Shown here one piece after another: positions 25,995 through 36,133 of a DNA stretch of 64,000 bases. The stretch comes from Burkholderia aenigmatica. Its GTDB lineage: Bacteria; Pseudomonadota; Gammaproteobacteria; Burkholderiales; Burkholderiaceae. A program made the translations under genes and the position numbers. The notes under the pieces were generated by a model. It had not been told where the DNA came from and did no database searches. It worked only from the letters and a program-made list of their open reading frames with translations. Each line of letters starts with the position of its first letter. Position 1 is the first letter of the stretch. The stretch lies in contig NZ_CABVQC010000014.1 in assembly GCF_902499175.1 (NCBI RefSeq), forward strand, positions 62,001 to 126,000, given 5' to 3'.

Positions 25995-26924
25995 ATGCAA
26001 CGCGTTCCGTCCCTGAAACTGCTGACCGGCTTCGAAGCCGCAGCCCGGCTGGGTAATTTCTCGCGCGCGGCCGACGAGCTCCACCTGTCGCAATCGGCGA
26101 TCAGCCATCAGATCCAGCAGCTCGAAGCGCAGCTCGGGCAGCCGCTGTTCCGCCGGCGCGGTCGCGGTGTCGAACTGACCATCGCCGGCGAGGTCCTGCA
26201 GCGCAGCGTGCAGCGCGCGATGGACACGCTGCGCGGCGGCCTCGACCGCATCGCGACCTACCTGAATCCGGGGCTGGTCGTGCTGGTGTGTCCCGCGCCG
26301 TTGCTGCACGGCTGGCTGCAGCCGCGCCTCGAGCAGTTGCAGCAGGTCCTGCCCGACCTGTGCCCGCTGCTGTCGACCGACGAAACCGCGCGCTACGTCG
26401 ACGAGATCGACGTCGACATGACGATCGGCACGCGGCCGATGCTGCAGCCCGGCCTGCTGGATATCCCGTTCATGCGCGACGAATGGGTGACGGTGTGCGC
26501 GACGCCGCTGGCGGAACAACTCGAACGCGTACCGCGCGACGAGCACCCGCAGCATGCGGGAGTCATCTGTCTCGAAGCCAGCCTGACCGACGAGCGCCTG
26601 GCGACCGTGTTCCGCGAGCGGCTGTCGGCATTCCGGATGCATGCGATCTACGACGACCAGCGGCTCGTGCTGGACGCCGTGCTGCGCGGCCGCGGCATCG
26701 CCTGCCTGCCGCGGCTCGTCGCGCAGGCGGGCATCGACCAGCGCACCCTGACCGTGCTCGCCGGCTACCCGCGCCTGCCCGGCACCACGTGGTGGCTGTC
26801 GCGCATGGAAGGCCCGTCGCGTTCGCCGATCGTCGAGCGGATGTTCGAATGGCTGGTCGAGCAAGGCCGCCTGTCGAGCGCATCCGGTCCGGCGCCCGAC
26901 CACGCACCGCCACCACCCGCGTAA
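25995..26924 (+). CDS. LysR-family regulator of the agmatine operon
   Basis: A 309-residue LysR-type regulator. The winged helix reads LLTGFEAAARLGNFSRAADELHLSQSAISHQIQQLEAQLG, with RRRGRGVELT following, close to GcvA-type regulators. The effector domain is complete. It is divergent from aguA with about 100 nt between, so control of the agmatine operon, with agmatine or N-carbamoylputrescine as effector, is the natural inference. The ATG at 25995 gives family length; a TTG at 25962 in the same frame is less likely. Confidence 0.88.
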   Translation: MQRVPSLKLLTGFEAAARLGNFSRAADELHLSQSAISHQIQQLEAQLGQPLFRRRGRGVELTIAGEVLQRSVQRAMDTLRGGLDRIATYLNPGLVVLVCPAPLLHGWLQPRLEQLQQVLPDLCPLLSTDETARYVDEIDVDMTIGTRPMLQPGLLDIPFMRDEWVTVCATPLAEQLERVPRDEHPQHAGVICLEASLTDERLATVFRERLSAFRMHAIYDDQRLVLDAVLRGRGIACLPRLVAQAGIDQRTLTVLAGYPRLPGTTWWLSRMEGPSRSPIVERMFEWLVEQGRLSSASGPAPDHAPPPPA

Positions 26925-26935
26925 TCGCACGCCGC

Positions 26936-26967
26936 AAAAAAAACGTCCCGCCGGTTGGCGGGACGTT
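26936..26967. terminator. Bidirectional rho-independent terminator
   Basis: An 11-bp perfect stem AACGTCCCGCC / GGCGGGACGTT with a GGTT loop. The A-run before it supplies a T-run for the minus-strand kgtP gene, and it also ends the convergent lysR gene. Confidence 0.85.
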
Positions 26968-26995
26968 CGTCATGATGCGCACACTGCGCGGCCGA

Positions 26996-28300
26996 TCACG
27001 GCTCGTGACGCAGATACCCTTCCTTGCTCGGGTCGCGCATCAGCCACGACACGAGCAGCGAGATCGCGCACAGCACGGTCACGTACCAGTAGAAGGTTTC
27101 CTCGCTGCCGATCGACTTGAACCACAGCGCAACGTACTCAGCCGAGCCGCCGAAGATCGCGTTCGCGACCGCGTACGACAGGCCGACACCCATCGCGCGC
27201 ACTTCCGGCGGGAACATCTCGGCCTTGATCAGCCCGCTGATCGACGTGTAAAAGCTGACGATCGCGAGCGCGATCGTAATCAGCACGAACGCAGTCACCG
27301 GGCTCGTCACGTCCTTCAACGCATGCATCAGCGGCACCGTGCCGATCACCGAGAACGTACCGAACAGGATCATCGACGTGCGACGGCCGATCTTGTCGGA
27401 CAGCGCGCCGAACACCGGCTGCATCAGCATGTAGACGAGCAGCGCGACGGTCATCACGTTGCTGGCCGTCTTCGCATGCATGCCGGCCGTGTTCACGAGG
27501 TACTTCTGCATATACGTCGTGAACGTGTAGAAGATCAGCGAGCCGCCGGCCGTGAAGCCGACCACCGTAAAGAACGCGCCCTTGTGCTGCCACACGCCGC
27601 GGATCGTGCCCGCGTCTTTCTTGTCGCGCGATGCGGTCGTCGACGTCTCATCGAGCGACTTGCGCAGGTACAGCGAGATCAGCGCGGCCGCCGCGCCGAC
27701 CACGAACGGAATGCGCCAGCCCCACGCCTTCAGTTCGCCGGCCGACAGCGTCTGCTGCAGGATCACGAGCACGAGCAGCGCGCACAGCTGGCCGCCGATC
27801 AGCGTCACGTACTGGAACGACGCGAAGAAGCCGCGGCGGCCCTTCAGTGCCACCTCGCTCATGTAGGTCGCGCTCGTGCCGTATTCGCCGCCCACCGACA
27901 GCCCCTGGAACAGCCGCGCGACCAGCAGCAGCGCGGGCGCGAGCGCGCCGATCTGCGCATAGGTCGGCAGCACCGCGATCACGAGCGAGCCGCCGCACAT
28001 CATCAGCACCGAGATCATCATCGCGTTGCGGCGGCCGTGGCGGTCGGCGATGCGGCCGAATAGCCAGCCACCGATCGGACGCATCAGGAAGCCGGCCGCG
28101 AACACGCCGGCCGTGTTCAGCAGCTGCGTCGTCGTGTTGCCGCTCGGGAAGAACGCCGGCGCGAAGTACAGCGCACAGAACGAATAGATGTAGAAGTCGA
28201 ACCACTCGACGAGGTTGCCCGACGAGGCGCCGACGATGGCGAACACGCGTCGCCGGGTGTCATGCGCGGACAGCGCAGCTTGGTCGGTCTGGACGTCCAT
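26996..28300 (-). CDS. kgtP: Alpha-ketoglutarate permease-like MHS transporter
   Basis: A 434-residue major facilitator of the metabolite:H+ symporter group with 12 expected membrane segments. The N-terminal half reads [40 protein letters not shown] and [20 protein letters not shown], which agrees very closely with E. coli KgtP. It should import 2-oxoglutarate or a related dicarboxylate with protons. The start at 28300 is chosen by alignment to KgtP. It is a single-gene unit ending at a strong terminator. Confidence 0.87.
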   Translation of the reverse strand: MDVQTDQAALSAHDTRRRVFAIVGASSGNLVEWFDFYIYSFCALYFAPAFFPSGNTTTQLLNTAGVFAAGFLMRPIGGWLFGRIADRHGRRNAMMISVLMMCGGSLVIAVLPTYAQIGALAPALLLVARLFQGLSVGGEYGTSATYMSEVALKGRRGFFASFQYVTLIGGQLCALLVLVILQQTLSAGELKAWGWRIPFVVGAAAALISLYLRKSLDETSTTASRDKKDAGTIRGVWQHKGAFFTVVGFTAGGSLIFYTFTTYMQKYLVNTAGMHAKTASNVMTVALLVYMLMQPVFGALSDKIGRRTSMILFGTFSVIGTVPLMHALKDVTSPVTAFVLITIALAIVSFYTSISGLIKAEMFPPEVRAMGVGLSYAVANAIFGGSAEYVALWFKSIGSEETFYWYVTVLCAISLLVSWLMRDPSKEGYLRHEP

Positions 28301-28480
28301 GGATTGGTCAGTTCCTTTTAGTGCTTTCTGGGCGAGACGGCTGGGGGCCGCCGCGTGCGATCGCACGTGGCACCGGTTCCGGCGCACGGCGCTACAGGAT
28401 TTTAGCGAAATGTAAAGTAACAGGCTCTCCGGGTTCGTCCGGATGTAGAAAATTTTTCTCCTGCCACGCGTTCGTCATAT

Positions 28481-28506
28481 GAAAACGCCAGCCGCAAGGC
28501 TGGCGT
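28481..28506 (-). terminator. Rho-independent terminator of the prkA-yeaH-spoVR operon
   Basis: ACGCCAGCC / GGCTGGCGT forms a 9-bp stem with a four-base loop, and the minus strand continues with TTTTC. It lies 27 nt after the spoVR stop. Confidence 0.8.
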
Positions 28507-28533
28507 CCGATGCAAACTTTCTGCCGGCGAGGT

Positions 28534-30057
28534 TCAGATCCGGACCTCCGGCGGCACGTAGCGGCACTCGTAGCGCTTGCGCACGGTACCGGCCTCGTCG
28601 ACGCTTTCCAGGAACACGTCGAACTGCCAGAGCCGCGCCATATGCTTGAGCACCTCGTCGCTGTCGTTCGACAGGTGGCGGTTGTCGGTCATGAAGTGGC
28701 GCAGCGTGAGGCTGCGGTCGCCGCGCGTGTTCACCGCCCACACCTGGATGTTGGGCTCGCGGTGATGGATGTCGTACTGCCTCGACAGCGCCTGCCGTAC
28801 GTACTGGTAGCCCGAATCGTCGTGGATCGCCGACACCTCGAGCGAATCGCGCATGTCGTCGTCGAGCACCGAGAACAGCCGCATGTCGCGGATCAGGCTC
28901 GGCGACAGGTACTGTGCGATGAAGCTCTCGTCCTTGAAGTTGCGCATCGCGTAGTGCATCGCCGGCAGCCACGGGGTGCCCGCGATCTCCGGAAACCACT
29001 TGTAGTCTTCTTCCGTCGGCGCTTCGCAGATCCGCCGGATGTCGCTCATCATCGAGAAACCGAGCGCGTACGGGTTGATCCCGCTGTAGTACGGCTTCGT
29101 GACGGGCGGCTGGTAGACCACGTTGCTGTGCGAATGCAGGAACTCCATCATGAAGCCGTCTTCCAGCTTCCCCTGGTTGTACAGCGTGTTCAGCAGCGTG
29201 TAGTGCCAGAACGTCGCCCAGCCTTCGTTCATCACCTGCGTCTGCCGCTGCGGGTAGAAATACTGGCCGATCTTGCGCACGATGCGGATCACTTCCCGCT
29301 CCCACGGTTCGAGCAGCGGTGCATTCTTCTCCGCGAAATACAGCAGGTTCTCCTGCGGCTCCGGTGGATAGCGGTCTTCCTGCTCTTCCATCTGCTCGGG
29401 CTTCTTGCCCGGCAGCGTGCGCCACAGTTCGTTCACCTGCGACTGCAGGTACGCCTCGCGCTCGCGCCGCAGCGCCGCCTCCTTCGACAGCGAAGGCTTC
29501 TGCGGCCGCTTGTAGCGGTCGACGCCGTAGTTCATCAGCGCATGGCACGAATCGAGCAGTTCCTCGACGCGGTCGAGCCCGTAGCGCTCTTCACATTCCG
29601 CGACGTAGTTCTTCGCATACACGAGATAGTCGATGATCGCGTGCGCGTCGGTCCACAGCCGGAACAGGTAGTTGCCCTTGAAGAACGAGTTGTGCCCGTA
29701 CGCCGCGTGCGCGATGACGAGCGCCTGCATCGTCATCGTGTTCTCTTCCATCAGATACGCGATGCACGGGTTCGAGTTGATGACGATTTCGTAAGCGAGC
29801 CCCATCTGGCCGCGACGGTAGCTCTTCTCCGTCGACAGGAAGTGCTTGCCGAACGACCAGTGACGGTAGTTGACGGGCATCCCGACCGACGCATACGCGT
29901 CCATCATCTGTTCGGCGCTGATCAGTTCGAGCTGGATCGGATAGATGTCGAGCTCGTATTGTTCCGCGACCTGCGAGATGTGCGTGTCGTATTCCTCGAG
30001 CAGTTCGAACGTCCAGTCGGACGGGCACGGCAACGGCTTGCGTTCGGCAACGTTCAT
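28534..30057 (-). CDS. spoVR: SpoVR/YcgB family protein
   Basis: A 507-residue SpoVR-domain protein with typical motifs such as DIYPIQLELISAEQMMDAY, MNEGWATFWHYTLLNTLY and YSGINPYALGFSMM. The family is conserved with the PrkA kinase and YeaH in stationary-phase or starvation operons; its molecular activity is not established. The start at 30057 has AGGAAG at 5 nt and gives the normal length of about 510. An in-frame ATG at 30213 overlaps the yeaH stop (ATGA) and would add 52 Pro/Gly/Ala-rich residues, so it remains an alternative. Confidence 0.93.
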   Translation of the reverse strand: MNVAERKPLPCPSDWTFELLEEYDTHISQVAEQYELDIYPIQLELISAEQMMDAYASVGMPVNYRHWSFGKHFLSTEKSYRRGQMGLAYEIVINSNPCIAYLMEENTMTMQALVIAHAAYGHNSFFKGNYLFRLWTDAHAIIDYLVYAKNYVAECEERYGLDRVEELLDSCHALMNYGVDRYKRPQKPSLSKEAALRREREAYLQSQVNELWRTLPGKKPEQMEEQEDRYPPEPQENLLYFAEKNAPLLEPWEREVIRIVRKIGQYFYPQRQTQVMNEGWATFWHYTLLNTLYNQGKLEDGFMMEFLHSHSNVVYQPPVTKPYYSGINPYALGFSMMSDIRRICEAPTEEDYKWFPEIAGTPWLPAMHYAMRNFKDESFIAQYLSPSLIRDMRLFSVLDDDMRDSLEVSAIHDDSGYQYVRQALSRQYDIHHREPNIQVWAVNTRGDRSLTLRHFMTDNRHLSNDSDEVLKHMARLWQFDVFLESVDEAGTVRKRYECRYVPPEVRI

Positions 30058-30209
30058 ACGCGCTTCCTTTTGCCCTGGGCCGGGCAAGTCGGCGGCCGGC
30101 GGCGACGGTTCGGCCTGCCCGCGTTGCTGCGATGCGGCAGGACCGGCCGTGTCGTCACCGGAAGGGCGCGGCGCATAGCCGCGCGACTCGTTGTGCAGAT
30201 GGCGGGTCG

Positions 30210-31478
30210 TCATGACATTTCCACCTGCTTTTCGAACAATTCGCGAAACACCGGGTAAATGTCGGCAGCCGATTCCACTTTTTTCATCGCGAGATGCGGC
30301 TGTGACAGGGCCAGTTGCGCGTATTCCAGCCACAGGTTCTGCTCTTCCGGCGCGACCTGGATATACGCGAAGTAACGCGTCTTCGTGAGGATATCCTCTT
30401 CCAGGATTTTGCGACACTTGGGCGAATCGTCCGTCCAGTTGTCGCCGTCGGACGCCTGCGCGCCGTAAATGTTCCACTCGGTCGGCGAGTAGCGCTCGTT
30501 CATCACCTTGCGCATCAGCTCGAGCGCGCTCGACACCACCGTGCCGCCGCTCTCGGTCGAATGGAAGAAGGTATCTTCGTCGACTTCCTCGGCGCGCGTG
30601 TGGTGACGGATGAACACGACCTCGATGCGCTCGTAGTTCCGTTTGAGGAACAGGTAGAGCAGGATGAAGAAGCGCTTCGACAGATCCTTGCGCTGCTCGT
30701 CCATCGAACCCGACACGTCCATCAGGCAGAACATCACGGCCTGGCTCGACGGTTGCGGCTGCTTCACGCGGTTGATGTAGCGCAGGTCGAACGGATCGAT
30801 GAACGGAATCCGCCAGATGCGCCCCTTCAGGTGATGGATCTCGGCCTCGAGCACCGCGATCTCCGCGCGCCGGTCTTCCGGATCGCTCTTCATCGCCTCG
30901 AGCTGGGCCTCGAGTTCGCGCAGCTCGTTGACGAGCGGCGAGCCGAGCGCGATGCGACGCCCGAGCGCGCTGCGCAGCGAACGCACGACGTCGATGTTGT
31001 TCGGCGTGCCTTCCGCCGACCAGCCCGCGCGCACGTTCTTCCAGCTCGGCACCGTCAGCAGGTGCGTCTTCACGAGGCGCGGCAGTTCGAGATCGTCGAA
31101 GAAGTACTGCATGAACTCGTCGCGCGACAACTCGAACACGAAGTCGTCCTGCCCTTCGCCCTCGTTGCTCGCCTGACTGCCTCCCCCGCCCGAGCCGCCC
31201 TGCGGACGCGGGATCTTGTCGCCGCGTACGTAGTCCTCGTTGCCGGGGTGCACGTATTCACGACGTCCGCCAGGGCCGTGCCGAAAATTCGGCTCCGCGA
31301 TGTCCTTGCGCGGGATCGTGATGCTCTGCGTGCTCTGGATATCCTTGATGCTACGGTCGCGCACCGCGTCGGACACGGCACGACGAATGTAGTTCTTGAC
31401 GCGACGCAGAAAGCGTTCGCGGTTGGCGATACTCTTGTTCTTGCCGGCCAGCCTGCGGTCGATGATTTGATGAAGCAC
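30210..31478 (-). CDS. yeaH: YeaH/YhbH family protein (DUF444, von Willebrand-like)
   Basis: A 422-residue protein. The N-terminus MLHQIIDRRLAGKNKSIANRERFLRR is typical of YeaH. A Gly/Ser-rich linker lies near residues 90-105, and a VWA-like domain contains the metal-site motif DVSGS at 254-258. It is encoded between PrkA and SpoVR, an arrangement conserved across Proteobacteria, and is probably a partner of the kinase in starvation responses. An in-frame ATG of spoVR overlaps its stop. The exact function is unknown. Confidence 0.93.
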   Translation of the reverse strand: MLHQIIDRRLAGKNKSIANRERFLRRVKNYIRRAVSDAVRDRSIKDIQSTQSITIPRKDIAEPNFRHGPGGRREYVHPGNEDYVRGDKIPRPQGGSGGGGSQASNEGEGQDDFVFELSRDEFMQYFFDDLELPRLVKTHLLTVPSWKNVRAGWSAEGTPNNIDVVRSLRSALGRRIALGSPLVNELRELEAQLEAMKSDPEDRRAEIAVLEAEIHHLKGRIWRIPFIDPFDLRYINRVKQPQPSSQAVMFCLMDVSGSMDEQRKDLSKRFFILLYLFLKRNYERIEVVFIRHHTRAEEVDEDTFFHSTESGGTVVSSALELMRKVMNERYSPTEWNIYGAQASDGDNWTDDSPKCRKILEEDILTKTRYFAYIQVAPEEQNLWLEYAQLALSQPHLAMKKVESAADIYPVFRELFEKQVEMS

Positions 31479-31564
31479 TCCCGGTCTCCCGCTCGAAAGT
31501 CGATATGCCGGGACGCTCGCCGCACATGCCGTCTCCCGTCATGCGGGCGGCGTCTCTGAAAACA

Positions 31565-31587
31565 CCCGTACGGCGACGCCGTACGGG
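31565..31587. repeat. Stem-loop between prkA and yeaH
   Basis: A perfect 10-bp stem CCCGTACGGC / GCCGTACGGG with a GAC loop lies in the 125-nt gap between the two genes. There is no T-run, so RNA processing or stability control of the operon is more likely than termination. Confidence 0.55.
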
Positions 31588-31603
31588 CGCGGTACCGCGC
31601 GCG

Positions 31604-33526
31604 TCATGACGACTTGCGCACGCGCAGGTACCAGTCGCAAAGCAGCCTCACCTGCTTCGGCGTATAGCCCTTCGCGACCATCCGGTTCACAAAGTCCTCA
31701 TGTTTGCGCTGTTCCTCCGCCGAACCCTTTGCGTTGAACGAAATCACCGGCAACAGTTCCTCGGTGTTCGAGAACATCTTCTTCTCGATCACGACGCGCA
31801 ACTTCTCGTAGCTCGTCCACACGGGGTTCTTGCCGGCATTCGCCGCCCGCGCACGCAACACGAAGTTCACGATCTCGTTGCGGTAATCCTTCGGATTACT
31901 GATGCCGGCCGGCTTCTCGATCTTCTCCAGCTCCGCGTTCAGCGCGGCGCGGTCGAAGCTCTCGCCCGTATCGTGATCGCGGAATTCCTGGTCCTGGATC
32001 CAGAAGTCCGCATACGTGACGTAGCGGTCGAAGATGTTCTGGCCGTACTCCGAATACGACTCGAGGTAGGCCGTCTGGATCTCCTTGCCGATGAATTCCG
32101 CATAGCGCGACGCGAGCACGTCCTTCACGAAGGACAGGTACTTCTGCTCGGTTTCCGGCGGGAACTGCTCGCGTTCGATCTGCTGTTCGAGCACGTACAT
32201 CAGGTGCACGGGGTTGGCCGCGACCTCGCTCGAATCGAAGTTGAACACGCGCGACAGGATCTTGAACGCGAAGCGTGTCGACACGCCCGTCATCCCTTCG
32301 TCCACGCCCGCGTAGTCGCGGTATTCCTGGTACGACTTCGCCTTCGGATCGGTGTCCTTGAGGTTTTCACCGTCATACACCTGCATCTTCGAGAACAGGC
32401 TCGAATTCTCCGGCTCGTGCAGGCGCGACAGCACCGAGAACTGCGACATCATCTTCAGCGTGCCCGGCGCGCACACGGCCTCGGCCAGCGACGAGTTGCG
32501 GATCAGCTTCTCGTAGATCTTGGTCTCTTCCGATACGCGCAGGCAGTACGGCACCTTCACGACGAAGATCCGGTCGAGCAGTGCCTCGTTGTTGCGGTTG
32601 TTGCGGAACGCCTTCCACTCCGACTCGTTCGAGTGCGCGAGGATGATCCCGTCGAACGGAATCGCGCCGAAGCCCTCGGTGCCCTTGAAGTTGCCTTCCT
32701 GCGTCGCAGTGAGCAGCGGGTGCAGCACCTTGATCGGCGCCTTGAACATTTCGACGAACTCGAGCAGGCCCTGGTTCGCCAGGCACAGGCCACCCGAGTA
32801 GCTGTATGCGTCGGCGTCGTCCTGCGCGTACTGTTCGAGCTTGCGGATATCGACCTTGCCGACCAGCGACGAGATGTCCTGGTTGTTCTCGTCGCCCGGC
32901 TCCGTCTTCGCGATGCCGACTTGCCGCAGGATCGACGGATAGCGGCGCACCACGCGGAACTGGCGGATGTCGCCGTTGTATTCGTGCAGCCGCTTGACGG
33001 CCCACGGACTCAGGATGTTTTTCAGGTAGCGGCGCGGAATGCCGTACTGTTCCTCGAGGATCGGGCCGTCTTCGTCGTAGTCGAACAGCCCGAGCGGCGA
33101 TTCGTTGACGGGCGAACCCTTCAGCGAATAGAACGGCACGCGCTCCATCAGTTGCTTCAGACGCTCGGCGATCGACGACTTGCCGCCGCCCACCGGACCC
33201 AGCAGATAGAGGATCTGCTTCTTCTCTTCGAGCCCTTGCGCAGCGTGACGGAAATACGCGACCACTTGCTCGATCACTTCCTCCATTCCGTAGAACTCAC
33301 GGAATGCCGGATAGACCTTGATGACCTTGTTCGCAAAGATCCGCGACAGGCGCGGCTCGTTGCGGGTATCGATGTGTTCAGGTTCCCCGATTGCTGCCAG
33401 CATGCGTTCACCAGCCGTCGCGTACGCGGATGGATCGTTCTTGCAGAGCGCGAGATACTCCTCCAGCGAGAGCTCTTCCTCTCGCGTTTTTTCGAAGCGG
33501 TTCGCGAAGCTGCTGTAAATATCCAT
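31604..33526 (-). CDS. prkA: PrkA family serine protein kinase (YeaG)
   Basis: A 640-residue protein of normal PrkA size. The N-terminal AAA-like domain has the P-loop GPVGGGKS at residues 110-117 and conserved segments such as GLLEFVEMFKAPIKVLHPLL and EGFGAIPFDGIILAHSNESEW; the C-terminal kinase-like domain follows. PrkA/YeaG acts with YeaH in nitrogen-starvation and stationary-phase adaptation in enterobacteria. It is the first gene of the operon. The start at 33526 has a GGGAGG ribosome site close upstream. Confidence 0.95.
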   Translation of the reverse strand: MDIYSSFANRFEKTREEELSLEEYLALCKNDPSAYATAGERMLAAIGEPEHIDTRNEPRLSRIFANKVIKVYPAFREFYGMEEVIEQVVAYFRHAAQGLEEKKQILYLLGPVGGGKSSIAERLKQLMERVPFYSLKGSPVNESPLGLFDYDEDGPILEEQYGIPRRYLKNILSPWAVKRLHEYNGDIRQFRVVRRYPSILRQVGIAKTEPGDENNQDISSLVGKVDIRKLEQYAQDDADAYSYSGGLCLANQGLLEFVEMFKAPIKVLHPLLTATQEGNFKGTEGFGAIPFDGIILAHSNESEWKAFRNNRNNEALLDRIFVVKVPYCLRVSEETKIYEKLIRNSSLAEAVCAPGTLKMMSQFSVLSRLHEPENSSLFSKMQVYDGENLKDTDPKAKSYQEYRDYAGVDEGMTGVSTRFAFKILSRVFNFDSSEVAANPVHLMYVLEQQIEREQFPPETEQKYLSFVKDVLASRYAEFIGKEIQTAYLESYSEYGQNIFDRYVTYADFWIQDQEFRDHDTGESFDRAALNAELEKIEKPAGISNPKDYRNEIVNFVLRARAANAGKNPVWTSYEKLRVVIEKKMFSNTEELLPVISFNAKGSAEEQRKHEDFVNRMVAKGYTPKQVRLLCDWYLRVRKSS

Positions 33527-34077
33527 GCTACCTCCCTCGCCTGAGTCTGAAGACGTGCCTGCCTTCGTACGACTGCGCAGAAGCAAGCGCGTTCGAATTC
33601 ATCCTAAACCCTTTCTTATTTTTTTTCACGAACTCTTCGTATGAAGTTCGTCATTCTCGACAACACCGCTTGGACAACACATTTCATCGTTTTACAATCG
33701 ATCTCCCGAGCCGCAGAAACTGCATCCGTCACGTCTCGTCGAACGACGGAACGTCTTGTGCGTTGGACACATCCGACGTCGTCACTTCCCCCCTTCATCC
33801 CTATACGTTCGAGCAGCCGTTTGCGACGACACGTTGCGCGCGCCGTTACAAATTTTTTTCGCAGCGCCCTTACGGAGATACCCGTACGACGGATGCGGGA
33901 ACGTCACGTGCAGCTGTGCACGCGTCCGGCGATGCAGGGCACGCGATGCACGCGACGATGCACGATCGTCATTCATGCACATCGCCTGTCACATTTCTCC
34001 GCCGCAGAAGCGACGACGCCCGCATATCGCGGGCGTCGTTCGTCACCAAATGGGGATAGATGCGCGGCACGCGCGAA
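33527..34077. other. Intergenic region upstream of prkA
   Basis: 551 nt without a supported gene. The prkA-proximal half is AT-rich (around 33600-33690) and should contain the operon promoter; no convincing sigma-54 or sigma-70 pair could be fixed by eye. Near the chemoreceptor gene a perfect stem CGACGCCCGC / GCGGGCGTCG (34014-34038) could end that transcript but lacks a T-run. Confidence 0.55.
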
Positions 34078-35868
34078 TCAGAAGGTCTCCCAGTCATCCG
34101 CGTCCGCGGTCACGGCCGACTGCGCGGGCGCAGCAGCGACAGCGACGGGCTTGCGCATCGGCGCCACCGCGGCCACGCGTTTCGGCGGCGCATCGCGATC
34201 GTCGCGCACAGCAGTTGCGCGTTGCGCAACGTCAGTCTGGACGGGCATGGCAACCGCGACGGAAGGCGCACGCGGCGCGTGACGCACCGCAACCGGCGCT
34301 GCGGCGCCCGGGCGTGACGTGTCGTCGTCGAGCTGGAATACCGCCGCTGTTTCACGCAGGCGCCCGGCCTGTTCGTCGAGCGACTGTGCGGCAGCCGCGG
34401 CTTCCTCGACGAGCGCCGCATTCTGCTGCGTGACCTCGTCCATCTGTGCGACCGCGCGCGCCACCTGGTCGATCCCGCCGCTCTGCTCCTCGGACGCCGC
34501 TGCGATCTCGCCCATGATGTCCGTCACGCGCTGCACCGCACCGATCACGTCGCTCATCGTGCGCCCCGCTTCGTCGACCAGCGTGGAACCCGACCGGATG
34601 CGCTCCACCGACGCGTCGATCAGCACCTTGATCTCCTTGGCCGCAGTCGACGAGCGCTGGGCCAGGCTGCGCACCTCACCCGCGACGACCGCGAAACCTC
34701 GGCCTTCCTCGCCTGCCCGCGCGGCTTCGACCGCTGCATTCAGCGCAAGAATATTGGTCTGGAACGCGATTCCCTCGATGATCGCAATGATGTCCGCGAT
34801 CTTCGCCGAGCTGTCGTTGATCTCGCCCATCGTGCCGACCACCTGGCCGACCACCGTATTGCCCTTGTTTGCAATCTCCGACGCATTCGCGGCCAGCGAG
34901 CTGGCCTGGCGTGCATTGTCCGCGTTCTGTTTCACGGTGCCGGTCAGCTGTTCCATGCTCGATGCGGTTTCCTGCAGCGCTGCGGCCTGCTCCTCGGTGC
35001 GCGACGACAGGTCGATGTTGCCGGCCGCGATCTGGCGCGCCGCGGTCGCGATCGACTCGCTGCCGCCGCGCACGGTGCGCACCGTGTCGACGAGCCCGCG
35101 CTGCATCTTGCCCAGGCCCTGGAGAAGCTGGCCCATCTCGTCATGCCGGTCCACGACGATCGGCCGGCGCAGGTCGCCGGCGGCAATCGCGTCGAAATGT
35201 GCAAGCGCGTCGGCAATCGGACGGCCGATCGCGCGGCTCAGCGTCAACCACGACATCAATGCGGCGCCGATCCCGGCCACGAGCGCGACGATCGACAGCA
35301 CGCGCAGCGTGTCGAACGCCGACTCCGCATGATTGAAGCTCACCTGCGCATCCGTGAACTGGAAGTTGCGCAGCGCCTCGCTGGCCACCGCGAGGTCGTT
35401 GTAGAGCACCTGGAGCTGCTTGGCGCCGTCGCCGATGCGATCGCGCTGATCCGCGCCAAGGACGCTCGCGAACGCGTCACAGCCGTGCTGCATCGCCTCG
35501 CGCTTCGCGACGACGTCCTGCGCGAGCCGATCCTCCTCGGGCCCGCGCGGCAGCGCCAGGTATTTCTGCCACCACGCGTCGGCCTGCGTGCGCATCGCGC
35601 GGCTACGCTCGACGGCGGCCGCCGCATCGGGCGTGCCGGCCAGCAGCGCCGCGCGGTCGAGCGCAAGACGCTCGCGCGCCGCATACATTTCCGCCATCGC
35701 CACATCGACCGCGCTCGGCATCTGGTTCGTGAAAATATCGCGCGTCGAGTCGTTCGAGCGCGTCATGCCGTACACCCCGAGCACGCCGGTTACACCCAGC
35801 AGCACCGCCAGAAATGCCATCGTCAAACCGATGCGCGCGCGAATCGTCAGGTTCCTGAACACCATCAT
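34078..35868 (-). CDS. Methyl-accepting chemotaxis protein
   Basis: A 596-residue chemoreceptor. TM1 lies near residues 13-33, a periplasmic four-helix (Tar-like) sensor domain follows, then TM2 near 195-215, a HAMP domain and the cytoplasmic signalling hairpin with [42 protein letters not shown] at its tip. After an Ala/Pro-rich linker the protein ends DDWETF, a C-terminal CheR/CheB-binding pentapeptide like NWETF. The ligand is not predictable. It is transcribed alone. Confidence 0.93.
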   Translation of the reverse strand: MMVFRNLTIRARIGLTMAFLAVLLGVTGVLGVYGMTRSNDSTRDIFTNQMPSAVDVAMAEMYAARERLALDRAALLAGTPDAAAAVERSRAMRTQADAWWQKYLALPRGPEEDRLAQDVVAKREAMQHGCDAFASVLGADQRDRIGDGAKQLQVLYNDLAVASEALRNFQFTDAQVSFNHAESAFDTLRVLSIVALVAGIGAALMSWLTLSRAIGRPIADALAHFDAIAAGDLRRPIVVDRHDEMGQLLQGLGKMQRGLVDTVRTVRGGSESIATAARQIAAGNIDLSSRTEEQAAALQETASSMEQLTGTVKQNADNARQASSLAANASEIANKGNTVVGQVVGTMGEINDSSAKIADIIAIIEGIAFQTNILALNAAVEAARAGEEGRGFAVVAGEVRSLAQRSSTAAKEIKVLIDASVERIRSGSTLVDEAGRTMSDVIGAVQRVTDIMGEIAAASEEQSGGIDQVARAVAQMDEVTQQNAALVEEAAAAAQSLDEQAGRLRETAAVFQLDDDTSRPGAAAPVAVRHAPRAPSVAVAMPVQTDVAQRATAVRDDRDAPPKRVAAVAPMRKPVAVAAAPAQSAVTADADDWETF

Positions 35869-36133
35869 CCATCCTGTGTTGCGTCATGAACGGGCCCGGC
35901 CCGTTGGCTCGAAGCACTGCTTCACCCGGTGCATTTACGACCGTGCACCGCACAACTTGATGGCGATCTCGCTATTTTTTCGAATTATTCGTCTGTTTAT
36001 TACAAATAGCTGAATGAATAATGCGCGTCTCGCGTGTGTTCGGGAAACCAGGAGATGGAAGGCCCTCCACTGCCGGCGGGCGTCGCGGCGCCCGGCCGGC
36101 CGTCGTTGGCGACGAGCCGGCCGCGATGGGCGA

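Noticed and set aside
33527-33650. Sigma-54 promoter for prkA
   Set aside because: GGCACG occurs upstream, but the matching TTGC element at the required spacing is missing.
35869-36133. Sigma-28 promoter for the chemoreceptor gene
   Set aside because: TAAA is present but no GCCGATAA-like element at 15 nt.
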